From contig NZ_JAQSDN010000036.1 in assembly GCF_029945925.1 (NCBI RefSeq), forward strand, positions 1-64,000: a DNA stretch of 64,000 nt, in the 5' to 3' direction. This DNA is from Polaromonas sp. (GTDB taxonomy: Bacteria > Pseudomonadota > Gammaproteobacteria > Burkholderiales > Burkholderiaceae_C). The notes beneath the pieces were generated by a model, which saw nothing but the letters and a program-made list of their open reading frames with translations, had not been told where the DNA came from and made no database searches. Below, one piece after another: positions 7,647 through 15,670 of this stretch (the first letter of the stretch is position 1; the number at the start of each line of letters is the position of its first letter). A program made the position numbers and the translations under genes.

Positions 7647-9241
7647 ACCTCTGGACACTGGCGCCAGGCTTGGCCGGCGGGCTGGGCCTGTTTCTGCTCG
7701 GCATGTCGATGATGACCGACGGGCTCAAACTGGCCGCCGGGCCTGCGCTTGAGCGGATCCTCGCAGGTGCAACACGCACGCGCCTGCACGCCCTGGGCTC
7801 CGGCGTGCTGGTCACCGCGGTGGTTCAGTCTTCCAGCGCGGTGACCGTAGCCACCATCGGTTTTGTCAACGCGGGGCTGCTCTCGCTGGGCCCGGCCCTG
7901 TGGGTGCTTTTCGGTTCCAATGTGGGCACCTCCATGACCAGCTGGATGGTTGCCCTGGCCGGGCTCAAGTTCAAGATTGAGGCCCTGGCCTTGCCGCTCA
8001 TCGGTGTGGGTGTCGTCCTGCGCCTGACCGGCGAAGGCAAACGCCGCGGCGCCCTGGGCTCTGCACTGGCCGGGTTCGGCCTGCTGTTTATGGGTATAGC
8101 CCTGCTGCAGCAGTCTTTCACCGGCCCGGCGGATCAGATCACGCTGCCACAGGGCGAAGGCGCCTTGCCGGTTGCGGCCCAGGTTGGCATCGGCGTGCTG
8201 ATGACGGTGCTGATGCAGTCGTCAAGCGCAGCGATGGCCATTGCGCTCACGGCCGCGCAGGGCGGACTGCTGACGATGCAGGGAGCAGCAGCGGTGGTCA
8301 TTGGCGCCAATATCGGCACCACCGTGACGGCCCTGCTGGCGGCCGTCGGCGCCACGCCGAATGCACGCCGCGCTGCCGCCGCGCATGTGGTGTTCAACCT
8401 CGTCACTGCAGGTGTGGCACTGGCGTTGCTGCCGTGGCTGCTGGTGGCGCTGGCCTCGGCCACGCAGTGGCTGGGCCTGTCGTCCGAGCCTGCAGCCGGA
8501 CTCGCACTGTTTCACACGGTTTTCAATGTGCTCGGTGTCATCCTGATGTGGCCAATGGCCGGCAACCTGACCGGCTGGCTGCAAAAGCGGTTCCGGGCAC
8601 GGGAAGACAATGAGGCACAACCCCGTTATCTTGACGACAACGTGCTGCAGGTCCCCACGCTTGCCGTCGGTGCGCTGAAGCGCGAAGTGGCGCGCATTGG
8701 CCATACCGCTGTGCGTCTGGCACGGCGGGCTTCGGGTGGGGCCGCACCCGCGGCGCTGGTGCGCGACCAGGCCATCGTCATGCAGCTCGATGACACAGTG
8801 GAGTCGTTCGTCGAACGCATGAACCGCAGCGCCATGCCCCAGCACGCCAGCGAACAGCTCGCCAGGGTTCTCCGAGTGTTGCGCTACCACGAAACCACCG
8901 TTGAACAGGCTTTCGCCGCGGCCCCCGTCCAGGCACCGGCGGGCAGCAGCGCCGAGGTCCGGACGCTGCACGACCGCTTTGTACAGTCCGCGGACGTCCT
9001 GCTGGCGCTGTGCGATCCGCAGGCGGAGGAGCCCCCCGCGCTGGATGCCGCTGCGCTCGGCATGGAGGACGCTTACGAAGCGCTCAAGGTCGGCCTGCTG
9101 GCCGCCGTGGCGGCCGGTTACGCCCGTTTCGCCGAGGCGGAAGACGCCCTGCGACGCTACAGCGCCTTGCGCCGGGCCGCGCAGCAAGCCACCAAGGCCC
9201 GCCGGCGCTGGCCGGTTTCCGAAGAACCGGCGCCGACCTGA
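7637..9241 (+). CDS. Na/Pi-cotransporter II family protein with C-terminal PhoU-like domain
   Basis: A 534-residue transporter starting inside the end of the SLC13-type gene. It has two inverted repeats carrying the QSSS signature of sodium-phosphate cotransporters: 'VVQSSSAVTVATIGFVNAG' near residue 55 and 'LMQSSSAAMAIALTAAQGG' near residue 195. Each is followed by a glycine/asparagine-rich 'GSNVGTS' or 'GANIGTT' loop. The last ~190 residues after 'FRAREDNEAQPRYLDDN' are soluble and helical and resemble a PhoU-like domain, as in bacterial YjbB-type proteins. Inorganic phosphate transport is the family expectation, not demonstrated. Confidence 0.87.
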   Translation: MAVNLWTLAPGLAGGLGLFLLGMSMMTDGLKLAAGPALERILAGATRTRLHALGSGVLVTAVVQSSSAVTVATIGFVNAGLLSLGPALWVLFGSNVGTSMTSWMVALAGLKFKIEALALPLIGVGVVLRLTGEGKRRGALGSALAGFGLLFMGIALLQQSFTGPADQITLPQGEGALPVAAQVGIGVLMTVLMQSSSAAMAIALTAAQGGLLTMQGAAAVVIGANIGTTVTALLAAVGATPNARRAAAAHVVFNLVTAGVALALLPWLLVALASATQWLGLSSEPAAGLALFHTVFNVLGVILMWPMAGNLTGWLQKRFRAREDNEAQPRYLDDNVLQVPTLAVGALKREVARIGHTAVRLARRASGGAAPAALVRDQAIVMQLDDTVESFVERMNRSAMPQHASEQLARVLRVLRYHETTVEQAFAAAPVQAPAGSSAEVRTLHDRFVQSADVLLALCDPQAEEPPALDAAALGMEDAYEALKVGLLAAVAAGYARFAEAEDALRRYSALRRAAQQATKARRRWPVSEEPAPT

Positions 9242-9350
9242 CCCGCCCGGACGCCAGACACCTTCACGCTGTCGGCCGCCGGCTTTTTGGGATACTCGGT
9301 GCCTGCCTGCGCAATAGGTGCTGGCCAAAAAATTGATCTGTGGAGTTCAA

Positions 9351-10142
9351 ATGAAAATTGCCACCTGGAATGTCAACTCGCTGGCGGTGCGGCTGCCGCA
9401 GGTGCTCGACTGGCTGGCCGCCAACCCGGTCGATGCCTTGTGCCTGCAGGAGCTCAAGCTCAGTGATGACAAGTTTCCGCTGGAGGCGCTGGCGGCCGCC
9501 GGTTACCAATGCGCCTTCTTCGGGCAGAAGACCTACAACGGCGTGGCCATCCTGAGCCGCACGCCGCCGCGCGACATCGTCAAAAACATTAACGGGTTCA
9601 GCGACGAGCAGTCGCGCGTGATTGCCGCCACGCTGGACACGCCGCAGGGCGAGCTGCGGCTGGTCAACGGCTACTTCGTCAACGGCCAGGCGCCGGGCAC
9701 CGACAAGTTCGAATACAAGATGCGCTGGCTGGACGGCCTGCGCACCTGGCTCAAGGCAGAACTCGCGGCCCACCCCAGGCTGGTGGTGGTCGGTGACTTC
9801 AACATCACGATGGACGACCGCGACACCTGGGACGCCGAGGGCCTGCGCGAAACCATCCACCACACGAGCGAAGAGCGCGAGCACCTGCAGGCGCTGCTGG
9901 GGCTGGGCCTGCACGATGCTTTCCGCCTGTTCGAACAGCCGGACAAAAGTTACTCGTGGTGGGACTACCGCGAGTTCGCCTTCCGCCGCAACCGCGGCCT
10001 GCGCATTGATTACATCCTGGTCAGCGAGATGCTCAAGCCCGCGGTGAAGGGCTGCGTGATCGACAAGCTGCCGCGCAAAAACGAGCGGCCCAGCGACCAC
10101 GTGCCGGTGATCGCCGAGTTCGATTTGCTATCAATAACATAG
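9351..10142 (+). CDS. xth: Exodeoxyribonuclease III (AP endonuclease)
   Basis: A base-excision-repair enzyme that cleaves abasic sites and has 3'-5' exonuclease activity. The 263-residue protein has the complete ExoIII motif series: 'MKIATWNVNSL', 'CLQELKL' (metal Glu), 'YNGVAILS', 'GDFNITMDD' (catalytic Asp/Asn), 'YSWWDYR', 'LRIDYILVS' and 'ERPSDHVPV' (catalytic Asp-His). The start is supported by GGAG at 9342-9345. The last codons and the TAG stop lie inside a copy of the GCTAT...ATAGC dispersed repeat (10129-10182), so the repeat appears to have set the C-terminus. Confidence 0.95.
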   Translation: MKIATWNVNSLAVRLPQVLDWLAANPVDALCLQELKLSDDKFPLEALAAAGYQCAFFGQKTYNGVAILSRTPPRDIVKNINGFSDEQSRVIAATLDTPQGELRLVNGYFVNGQAPGTDKFEYKMRWLDGLRTWLKAELAAHPRLVVVGDFNITMDDRDTWDAEGLRETIHHTSEEREHLQALLGLGLHDAFRLFEQPDKSYSWWDYREFAFRRNRGLRIDYILVSEMLKPAVKGCVIDKLPRKNERPSDHVPVIAEFDLLSIT

Positions 10143-10182
10143 CTGCCTGCGCCCACCAATCAAGGGCTACATCCATTTTTGA
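10129..10182 (+). repeat. Dispersed GCTAT/ATAGC short repeat (copy 1)
   Basis: This segment has the layout GCTAT-loop-CATAGCTGC-CTGCGC-spacer-AAGGGCTAC-CCATTTTTGAC. The same order of blocks recurs at 19504-19557 (minus strand), 21641-21693, 37041-37095 and 37216-37275, and partially at 16688-16715. Its left half forms a small stem; the conserved right block is GGGCTA. It covers the xth stop codon. The class resembles short interspersed elements that are abundant in Comamonadaceae, as recalled from genomes of that family. Confidence 0.6.
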
Positions 10183-10183
10183 C

Positions 10184-10447
10184 CTATACCCGGCGCACCA
10201 CCCGCCCGGGTGACTGCGCCGATTCGACCACCTGCCCCCGCGCATGCCGCTGGCCGTTGCAGACCTCGTGGCTGATGGCCAGGTTCTCCGCGTGGCTGTT
10301 GCCGCCCTCGCTGAGCGGCTGGATGTGCTCCAGTGTCGCGGCCGCCGGCATGACATGTTCTCCACAGACCCAGCAGGGCACCTTGCCGTGCAGCTGGCGC
10401 GCCACGGTTTTGTAGATCTTGTCGCGGGTCAGGGATAAGCGGCTCAT
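10184..10447 (-). CDS. HNH endonuclease family protein
   Basis: A small 87-residue protein dominated by an HNH/zinc-finger nuclease fold. Paired cysteines in 'CWVCGEH' are followed by the 'TLEHIQPLSEGGNSHAENLAISHEVCNGQR' region, which supplies the catalytic histidine, the Asn of the HNH motif and another cysteine. The C-terminus ends near the border of the dispersed repeat downstream of xth. Stand-alone HNH proteins of this size are often of unknown role (mobile nuclease or repair). It is on the opposite strand to xth and convergent with it. Confidence 0.8.
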   Translation of the reverse strand: MSRLSLTRDKIYKTVARQLHGKVPCWVCGEHVMPAAATLEHIQPLSEGGNSHAENLAISHEVCNGQRHARGQVVESAQSPGRVVRRV

Positions 10448-10542
10448 GGCTGGACTTTAAATCAGGTCCACGCGTCCGGCGCCAGATCCGCATGCCCGAT
10501 AAGCGTGAATTCACCCCGCAATGCAAGCGCAGGTGATCTTCA

Positions 10543-10637
10543 TTCAAGCAGGGGCCGCGGGTCCGGCTCCGCCGGCCCGCAGGCGCAGCGCCCCCTCGGG
10601 GGGCAGCGCAGTACGCGAAGCGACAAGCGTGGGGGCT
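10543..10637 (-). repeat. GC-rich dispersed palindromic repeat, short form (copy A)
   Basis: On the minus strand it reads GAGCCCCCACG ... GGCCCGCGGCCCCTGCTTGAA. The same ends and the central CCCGAGGGGGC-type palindrome with the 'GCTGCGCCTGCGG' block recur at 16010-16110, 17561-17745 and 19598-19781. This copy sits just downstream of the ntrC stop and could also act as a transcriptional barrier. It belongs to a REP-like family typical of intergenic regions. Confidence 0.7.
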
Positions 10638-10640
10638 CTT

Positions 10641-12185
10641 CTACTCCAGATTGAGCTCCTGAATCTTGCGCGTGATGGTGTTGCGGCCTATGCCCAGCTT
10701 CTGCGCGGCTTCGATGCGGCGGCCGCGCGTGTTGAGCAGCGCCGTCTGGATCAGCTTGGACTCAAAACGCCGGGTCAGCACATCCCACACGTCGCTGCGG
10801 CCGGTCGCCAGCAAGGCCATGGCTTCAGCCTCGAGCCCGCTTTCCCAGCTGCTGCCGTTGGCCGCCCCGGGCGGGCTGCCGGCCTCCGCGAGCGGCGCCG
10901 CGGCGCCGGCATGCAACACGTCTGCCGCGGCTGCCCGCGGCAACTCGGCCGGCACGGACAGGGGCCGCTGCGGCGCCGTGCCGCCTTCGACGAGTACCGG
11001 CGCCCTGCCCGGTTCGGGCACGGCCCCCAGCACCTCGGGCGGCAGGTCCTTGGCTTCGATGACCTGGGCCGGCGCCATCACGGTCAGCCAGTGGCAGATG
11101 TTCTCGAGCTGGCGCACATTGCCGGGAAAACTGAAGGTGCTCAGTTGCTGCAACGCCGCATCGGAAATGCGTTTGGGCTCCACGCCCAGCTGCTTGGCGC
11201 TTTGCTGCAGGAAGTGGCGCGTCAGCATGAAGACGTCTTCGCGGCGCTCGCGCAACGCCGGCAGGCGCAGGCGGATCACGTTGAGGCGGTGGAACAGGTC
11301 TTCCCGGAAACCGCCTTCCTTGACGCGCTGCTCCAGGTCCTGGTGCGTCGCGGCAATCACGCGCACATTGGTCTTGACGGCGTTGTGGCCGCCGACGCGG
11401 TAGAAGTTGCCGTCGCTGAGCACACGCAGCAGCCGCGTCTGCAGGTCAAACGGCATGTCGCCGATCTCGTCGAGAAACAGCGTGCCGCCGTCGGCTTGCT
11501 CGAAACGGCCGCGGCGCATGGTCTGCGCGCCGGTGAAGGCGCCGCGCTCATGGCCGAACAGTTCGGACTCGAGCAGGTCTTTCGGGATGGCGGCCGTGTT
11601 GATGGCCACAAAAGGCCCGTTGGCGCGCGGTGAATGTTTGTGCAGCGCTCGCGCCACCAGTTCCTTGCCGGAACCGGACTCGCCGGTGATCATCACCGTC
11701 ACCATGCTCTGGCTCAGGCGGCCGATCGCGCGGAACACGTCCTGCATCGCCGGTGCCTGGCCCAGCATTTCGGGCGTGGCGGCCATGCGTTCTTCGGCCA
11801 CTTCCTCGCGCTGGCTTTCCTCGACGGCGCGGCGTATCAGCTCGACCGCCTTGGGCAGATCGAACGGTTTGGGCAGGTATTCGAAAGCCCCGCCCTGGAA
11901 GGCCGACACGGCGCTGTCCAGGTCGGAAAAGGCCGTCATGATGATGACCGGCAGGCCGGGCAGCTTTTCCTTGACCTTCTCGAGCAGGTCCAGGCCCGAG
12001 CCGCCGGGCATGCGGATGTCGCTGACCAGGATCTGCGGGCCGTCTTCCTCGGTGGCGACTTCCAGCGCGCTGAGCACTTCACGCGGGTTGGTGAAACTGC
12101 GCGTCGGGAGGCCTTCACGCAGCAAGGCTTTTTCCAGCACAAACCGGATGGACTGGTCATCGTCCACAATCCAGATCGGTTTCAT
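10641..12185 (-). CDS. ntrC: Nitrogen regulation response regulator NtrC (NR(I))
   Basis: A sigma-54-dependent activator of nitrogen-assimilation genes, phosphorylated by NtrB. The 514 residues comprise a receiver domain 1-120 with acidic pair D9/D10 and phospho-acceptor D56 ('VSDIRMPGGSG'), and an AAA+ domain ~145-380 with Walker A 'GESGSGKE', the sigma-54 contact loop 'GAFTGA' and 'GGTLFLDEIGDMP'. A linker rich in Ala/Pro/Gly follows, then a Fis-type helix-turn-helix C-terminus ('RIEAAQKLGIGRNTITRKIQEL'). It is transcribed after ntrB with a 48 bp gap. Probable targets include the NtrC sites upstream of glnA in this window. Confidence 0.95.
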   Translation of the reverse strand: MKPIWIVDDDQSIRFVLEKALLREGLPTRSFTNPREVLSALEVATEEDGPQILVSDIRMPGGSGLDLLEKVKEKLPGLPVIIMTAFSDLDSAVSAFQGGAFEYLPKPFDLPKAVELIRRAVEESQREEVAEERMAATPEMLGQAPAMQDVFRAIGRLSQSMVTVMITGESGSGKELVARALHKHSPRANGPFVAINTAAIPKDLLESELFGHERGAFTGAQTMRRGRFEQADGGTLFLDEIGDMPFDLQTRLLRVLSDGNFYRVGGHNAVKTNVRVIAATHQDLEQRVKEGGFREDLFHRLNVIRLRLPALRERREDVFMLTRHFLQQSAKQLGVEPKRISDAALQQLSTFSFPGNVRQLENICHWLTVMAPAQVIEAKDLPPEVLGAVPEPGRAPVLVEGGTAPQRPLSVPAELPRAAAADVLHAGAAAPLAEAGSPPGAANGSSWESGLEAEAMALLATGRSDVWDVLTRRFESKLIQTALLNTRGRRIEAAQKLGIGRNTITRKIQELNLE

Positions 12186-12233
12186 GTTCTCGTCCCTTTG
12201 GTACTACCGGTTATCCGTGAAAGACAACGGATG

Positions 12234-13340
12234 TCAAGGCAGAGGTATCAGCAACTTGAAATCCGTGCGGCCGGGGACGCTCTCGCACTCAATCAAGCCG
12301 TGGTGTTGCTGAACAAAGGTTTGCGCCAATGTCAGCCCCAGTCCGGAACCGCCTTCGCGCCCCGAGATCAGGGGATAGAAGATACGGTCCTTGATGGAGT
12401 CCGGAACACCCGGTCCATTGTCGATAACATGCAATTCCAGTGCCAAGCGATAGCGCTGCTTGCCAAAAGTTACTTGTCGGGCAATTCTTGTCCTGAAAGT
12501 GATCTGCGCATCACCCGCGGCAACACGCTCGGCGAGCGCCTGTGCGGCGTTGTGCGCGATGTTGAGCACCGCCTGAATCAGCTGCTCGCGGTCACCGCGA
12601 AAGTCGGGAATCGAGACATCGTAGTCGCGCATGACGCGCAGGCCCCGCGGAAACTCCGCCAGGATCAGCGAGCGGACACGTTCGCACACCTCGTGGATGT
12701 TGACGTCGCCCACCAGGTGCGGCCGGCGGTGCGGTGCCAGCAGGCGGTCCACCAGGGACTGCAGGCGGTCGGCCTCGTGGATGATGACCTGGGTGTATTC
12801 GGTCAACTCCCTGGACTCGATCTCCATCTGCAGCAGTTGCGCCGCGCCACGAATCCCGCCCAGCGGGTTCTTGATCTCGTGCGCCAGGTTGCGGATCAGC
12901 TCCTTGTTGGCCTGCGCCTGGTCGATCAGGCGCTCTTCGCGGTCCTGCTTGGCCTGCTGCTCCAGCGGCAGCAGCTCCACGATGGCCTCGCCCGGTGTGT
13001 CGGTCTGCGCCACCACCACATGCACGGGCATGGGTTCGCGGTTCAGGGGCTTGAGCCAGGCGTCATAACGCAGAGCGGCAAATTCATTGCTGCCCGCGCC
13101 TTCGAGTGCGTTGTGCAAGATGGCCGGCTCGGTGAAGCAGTCGGGGAGCTGGGAGCCTTCGATGGTGCGGCGCGAGGTGCCGAGCGCGTCTTCGAGTGCC
13201 GCGTTGGCAAACACCACCACGCCGTTGGTGCGCACAACGGCGACCAGTGTGGCCAGCAGGTCAAAGGACTGGAAACGGGGGGTGGCCGGTGCGGCCGCGG
13301 GCGCGGAAAGAGTGGGCTTTTTCAAGCCTTCTATTCTCAC
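12234..13340 (-). CDS. ntrB: Nitrogen regulation sensor histidine kinase NtrB (NR(II))
   Basis: A cytoplasmic kinase/phosphatase partner of NtrC, normally controlled by PII protein. The 368 residues include an N-terminal PAS domain (~20-130; 'TLVAVVRTNGVVVFANAALEDALG'), the H-box 'NLAHEIKNPLGGIRGAAQLL' with the phospho-accepting His, and N-box 'EQLIQAVLNIAHNAAQAL'. Also present are 'VIDNGPGVPDSIKDRIFYPLISGREGGSGLGLTLAQ' (G1, F and G2 boxes) and no membrane segment. The start codon is GTG at 13340. It ends 48 bp before ntrC in the canonical glnA-ntrB-ntrC order, with a small secreted-protein gene between glnA and ntrB. Confidence 0.94.
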   Translation of the reverse strand: MRIEGLKKPTLSAPAAAPATPRFQSFDLLATLVAVVRTNGVVVFANAALEDALGTSRRTIEGSQLPDCFTEPAILHNALEGAGSNEFAALRYDAWLKPLNREPMPVHVVVAQTDTPGEAIVELLPLEQQAKQDREERLIDQAQANKELIRNLAHEIKNPLGGIRGAAQLLQMEIESRELTEYTQVIIHEADRLQSLVDRLLAPHRRPHLVGDVNIHEVCERVRSLILAEFPRGLRVMRDYDVSIPDFRGDREQLIQAVLNIAHNAAQALAERVAAGDAQITFRTRIARQVTFGKQRYRLALELHVIDNGPGVPDSIKDRIFYPLISGREGGSGLGLTLAQTFVQQHHGLIECESVPGRTDFKLLIPLP

Positions 13341-13350
13341 GCAGAACGTC

Positions 13351-13872
13351 TTACTGACGGATGGTGTTTCCGGGTAAACGGGAAATTTCGCGCTTCAGGC
13401 CGGCGATGTCGCTTTCGTGGCGGGCGATGCTTTCCTTCATTTCAGCCACACGGTCCAGGTAGCGCTGGTAATTGCGCCCTTCGATGCCCTGCTTCTCCGG
13501 CTGGCCGTTGTTGTACTCTTTTTGCTGCTCGGCGAGCCGAAGCTCGGCCTTTTTGAGTTCAGACTCCAGGATGGCGCGTGTGTCGCTGTCCCGGGCGCGT
13601 TGCGCTTCGTTGCCAGCGGCAGGCGATGCCTGCGCCGCGGCAGCCACACGCACCGCAGGCGACCGGCTCTGGGGCAGGCTCTGGACCACCGTCACATTGC
13701 CGCCTTCGATCTGCCTGCAGCCACGCGACTGCGCCTCCTTGGCGTTGTTGATGTATTCGGGCGCAGCACCTTCCTTGCCGCCACAGCGGTAGATGCGCTC
13801 CTGCGCGAACGCGGCAGAGACGCTGCTGGCGAGAAGAAGGGTTGATATTGAAAGAAGTACTGTAGGTTTCAT
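13351..13872 (-). CDS. DUF4124-type exported protein with coiled coil
   Basis: A 173-residue protein with a clear Sec signal peptide (about residues 1-23, 'VLLSISTLLLASSVSAAFA' then cleavage before QERIYRC). A short beta segment containing 'YRCGGKEGAAPEYINN' resembles DUF4124, with two cysteines that could pair with C at 'SRGCRQIEGG'. The C-terminal half is charged coiled coil (~95-165). Location between glnA and ntrB is common in Burkholderiales, but no function is assigned. Start placed at MKPTVLL, the methionine next to the signal peptide; a longer start adds four residues. Confidence 0.75.
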   Translation of the reverse strand: MKPTVLLSISTLLLASSVSAAFAQERIYRCGGKEGAAPEYINNAKEAQSRGCRQIEGGNVTVVQSLPQSRSPAVRVAAAAQASPAAGNEAQRARDSDTRAILESELKKAELRLAEQQKEYNNGQPEKQGIEGRNYQRYLDRVAEMKESIARHESDIAGLKREISRLPGNTIRQ

Positions 13873-13972
13873 GCGTAACCCCAAGCGCCTGTTAGGGCAA
13901 GGACGGTCTGCCAGTATCCCGCAAAGGTGTCAAAAAGCAAAATCAGCGACAGGATAACCATGCGGCCCAATG

Positions 13973-14001
13973 AAAAAGGACGGCAAAAGCCGTCCTTTTT
14001 T
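13973..14001 (-). terminator. Rho-independent terminator of glnA (bidirectional)
   Basis: A perfect 12-bp stem (AAAAAGGACGGC at 13973-13984 and its complement GCCGTCCTTTTT at 13989-14000) with a 4-base loop and flanking A/T runs on both sides. It lies 20 bp beyond the glnA stop codon. The symmetric A- and T-tracts let it act in either direction. Confidence 0.9.
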
Positions 14002-14020
14002 GACCACAGACTGTAAGAAC

Positions 14021-15436
14021 TTACAGTGAGTAGTACATCTCGAACTCGATCGGGTGGGTGGCCTGGCGCAGGCGCGTCACCTCACCCATTTTCAGCTCGA
14101 TGTAGGCGTCGATCATGGAATCGGTGAACACACCGCCCTTGGTCAGGAAGCTGCGGCCGACGTCGAGGCAGTCCAGCGCCTGGTCCAGGCTGTGGCACAC
14201 GGTTGGGACTTTGGCATCTTCCTCGGGCGGCAGATGGTACAGGTCCTTGGTCGCGGCTTCGCCGGGATGGATCTTGTTTTCCACGCCGTCGAGACCAGCC
14301 ATCATCAGGGCCGAGAAGCCGAGGTAAGGGTTCATCAGTGGATCGGGGAAACGTGCCTCGATACGGCGGCCTTTTGGGTTGGCGACGTAAGGAATGCGGA
14401 TCGAAGCCGAGCGGTTTTTCGCCGAGTAAGCCAGCTTGACCGGGGCCTCGTAGCCAGGGACCAGGCGCTTGTAGCTGTTGGTGCCGGGGTTGGTGATGGC
14501 GTTGAGCGCACGGGCATGCTTGATGATGCCGCCGATGTAGTACAGGGCAAAATCAGACAGACCGGCGTAGCCGTCACCGGCAAACAGGTTCTTGCCGTCT
14601 TTCCAGATCGACTGGTGCACGTGCATGCCGGAGCCGTTGTCGCCAACGATGGGCTTGGGCATGAAGGTGGCGGTTTTGCCGTAGGCATTGGCCACGTTCT
14701 GCACCACGTACTTGAGGATCTGCGTCCAGTCGGCGCGCTGCACCAGCGTGCTGAACCTGGTGCCGATTTCGTTCTGGCCGGCGCCGGCCACTTCGTGGTG
14801 GAACACTTCAACCGGAATGCCCAGCGATTCGAGGATCAGGGACATCTCGGCGCGCATGTCCTGCGTGCTGTCGACCGGGGGCACCGGGAAGTAGCCGCCC
14901 TTGACGGTAGGACGGTGGCCGCGGTTGCCGCCTTCGAGCTTGGCGCCCGAATTCCAGGGGGCTTCGTACTCTTCGATCTTGAAGAAGGTGCCCGACATGT
15001 CGGTGTTCCAGCGCACGTCGTCGAAGATGAAAAATTCAGGCTCGGGACCGAAATAGGCGGTGTCGCCCAGACCGGACGCCTTGAGGTAGGCCTCGGCGCG
15101 CTGCGCGATGGAGCGCGGGTCGCGGTCATAGGCCTTGCCGTCGCTGGGTTCGAGCACGTCGCAGCTCATGAACAGCGTGGTTTCTTCGAAGAAGGGGTCG
15201 ATGTTGGCCGTTTTCGGGTCAGGCATCAACTGCATGTCGGAAGCTTCAATGCCTTTCCAGCCTGCCACAGAAGAGCCGTCAAAGGCATGGCCCGAAATGA
15301 ATTTGTCTTCGTCAAAGTGGGACACGGGCACGGTCACGTGCTGCTCTTTGCCCCGGGTGTCGGTAAAACGGAAGTCAACAAACTTGACTTCGTTTTCCTT
15401 GACCATTTTCATGACGTCTGCGACGGTCTTTGCCAT
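14021..15436 (-). CDS. glnA: Glutamine synthetase, type I
   Basis: ATP-dependent amidation of glutamate with ammonia; a dodecameric central enzyme of nitrogen assimilation. 471 residues (E. coli about 469) starting at [17 protein letters not shown] with AGGAGA upstream. Landmarks include '[17 protein letters not shown]', '[14 protein letters not shown]', the '[19 protein letters not shown]' metal/ATP segment and '[29 protein letters not shown]'. The adenylylation site is in '[10 protein letters not shown]', with a Tyr as in GSI-beta enzymes. Regulated at a sigma-54 promoter with NtrC-type sites (separate entries). The frame is open further upstream, but that part has no similarity. Confidence 0.97.
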   Translation of the reverse strand: MAKTVADVMKMVKENEVKFVDFRFTDTRGKEQHVTVPVSHFDEDKFISGHAFDGSSVAGWKGIEASDMQLMPDPKTANIDPFFEETTLFMSCDVLEPSDGKAYDRDPRSIAQRAEAYLKASGLGDTAYFGPEPEFFIFDDVRWNTDMSGTFFKIEEYEAPWNSGAKLEGGNRGHRPTVKGGYFPVPPVDSTQDMRAEMSLILESLGIPVEVFHHEVAGAGQNEIGTRFSTLVQRADWTQILKYVVQNVANAYGKTATFMPKPIVGDNGSGMHVHQSIWKDGKNLFAGDGYAGLSDFALYYIGGIIKHARALNAITNPGTNSYKRLVPGYEAPVKLAYSAKNRSASIRIPYVANPKGRRIEARFPDPLMNPYLGFSALMMAGLDGVENKIHPGEAATKDLYHLPPEEDAKVPTVCHSLDQALDCLDVGRSFLTKGGVFTDSMIDAYIELKMGEVTRLRQATHPIEFEMYYSL

Positions 15437-15489
15437 CAGAATCTCCTGTTGCTGGATGGTGGTTAAAAAATTGTTTCGGCGTGGTCGAA

Positions 15490-15505
15490 TGCACTTTTTG
15501 TGCCA
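15490..15505 (-). promoter_or_regulatory. Sigma-54 promoter of glnA
   Basis: On the minus strand the sequence reads TTTGGCACAAAAAGTGCATT, placing the invariant GG and GC dinucleotides exactly ten bases apart as required at -24/-12 (consensus TGGCAC-N5-TTGCA). It lies about 55-70 bp upstream of the glnA ATG, suitable for the transcript start. The NtrC-like palindromes further upstream make NtrC control likely. Confidence 0.88.
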
Positions 15506-15622
15506 AACCTCCCTGGCGGGTGTTTGCGGGTGATTTAAAGCCAAGCCCCTGATTGTGCCGTCATCCGGCCCCCGTTTGGGCAGCGCCGGGCCGGCAAAAC
15601 CGCAAAAGCAGCGAGAAATTAA

Positions 15623-15639
15623 CGCACCAAATAAGTGCA
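15623..15639. promoter_or_regulatory. Putative NtrC-binding site 1
   Basis: CGCACCAAATAAGTGCA, with inverted half-sites GCAC and GTGC separated by an A/T-rich centre, fits the NtrC consensus TGCACC-N5-GGTGCA with small deviations. It is about 120-130 bp upstream of the sigma-54 promoter, in the usual enhancer position, and 26 bp centre to centre from site 2. Confidence 0.75.
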
Positions 15640-15648
15640 AAACAGGTT

Positions 15649-15665
15649 TGCACCTTATCGGTGCA
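15649..15665. promoter_or_regulatory. Putative NtrC-binding site 2 (strong)
   Basis: TGCACCTTATCGGTGCA is a perfect palindrome outside its 5-base centre and agrees with the NtrC half-site TGCACC. It lies between the 3' end of the upstream CinA-like gene and the glnA promoter. Together with site 1 it looks like a paired enhancer for cooperative NtrC binding. Confidence 0.85.
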
Positions 15666-15670
15666 ATAAC

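Noticed and set aside
11634..13556. Long plus-strand frame opposite ntrC/ntrB
   Set aside because: Shadow of the ntr genes with no recognisable domain.
14054..15466. Long plus-strand open frame opposite glnA
   Set aside because: Antisense of a well-supported glnA; composition reflects GC-rich codon bias and no domain is seen.
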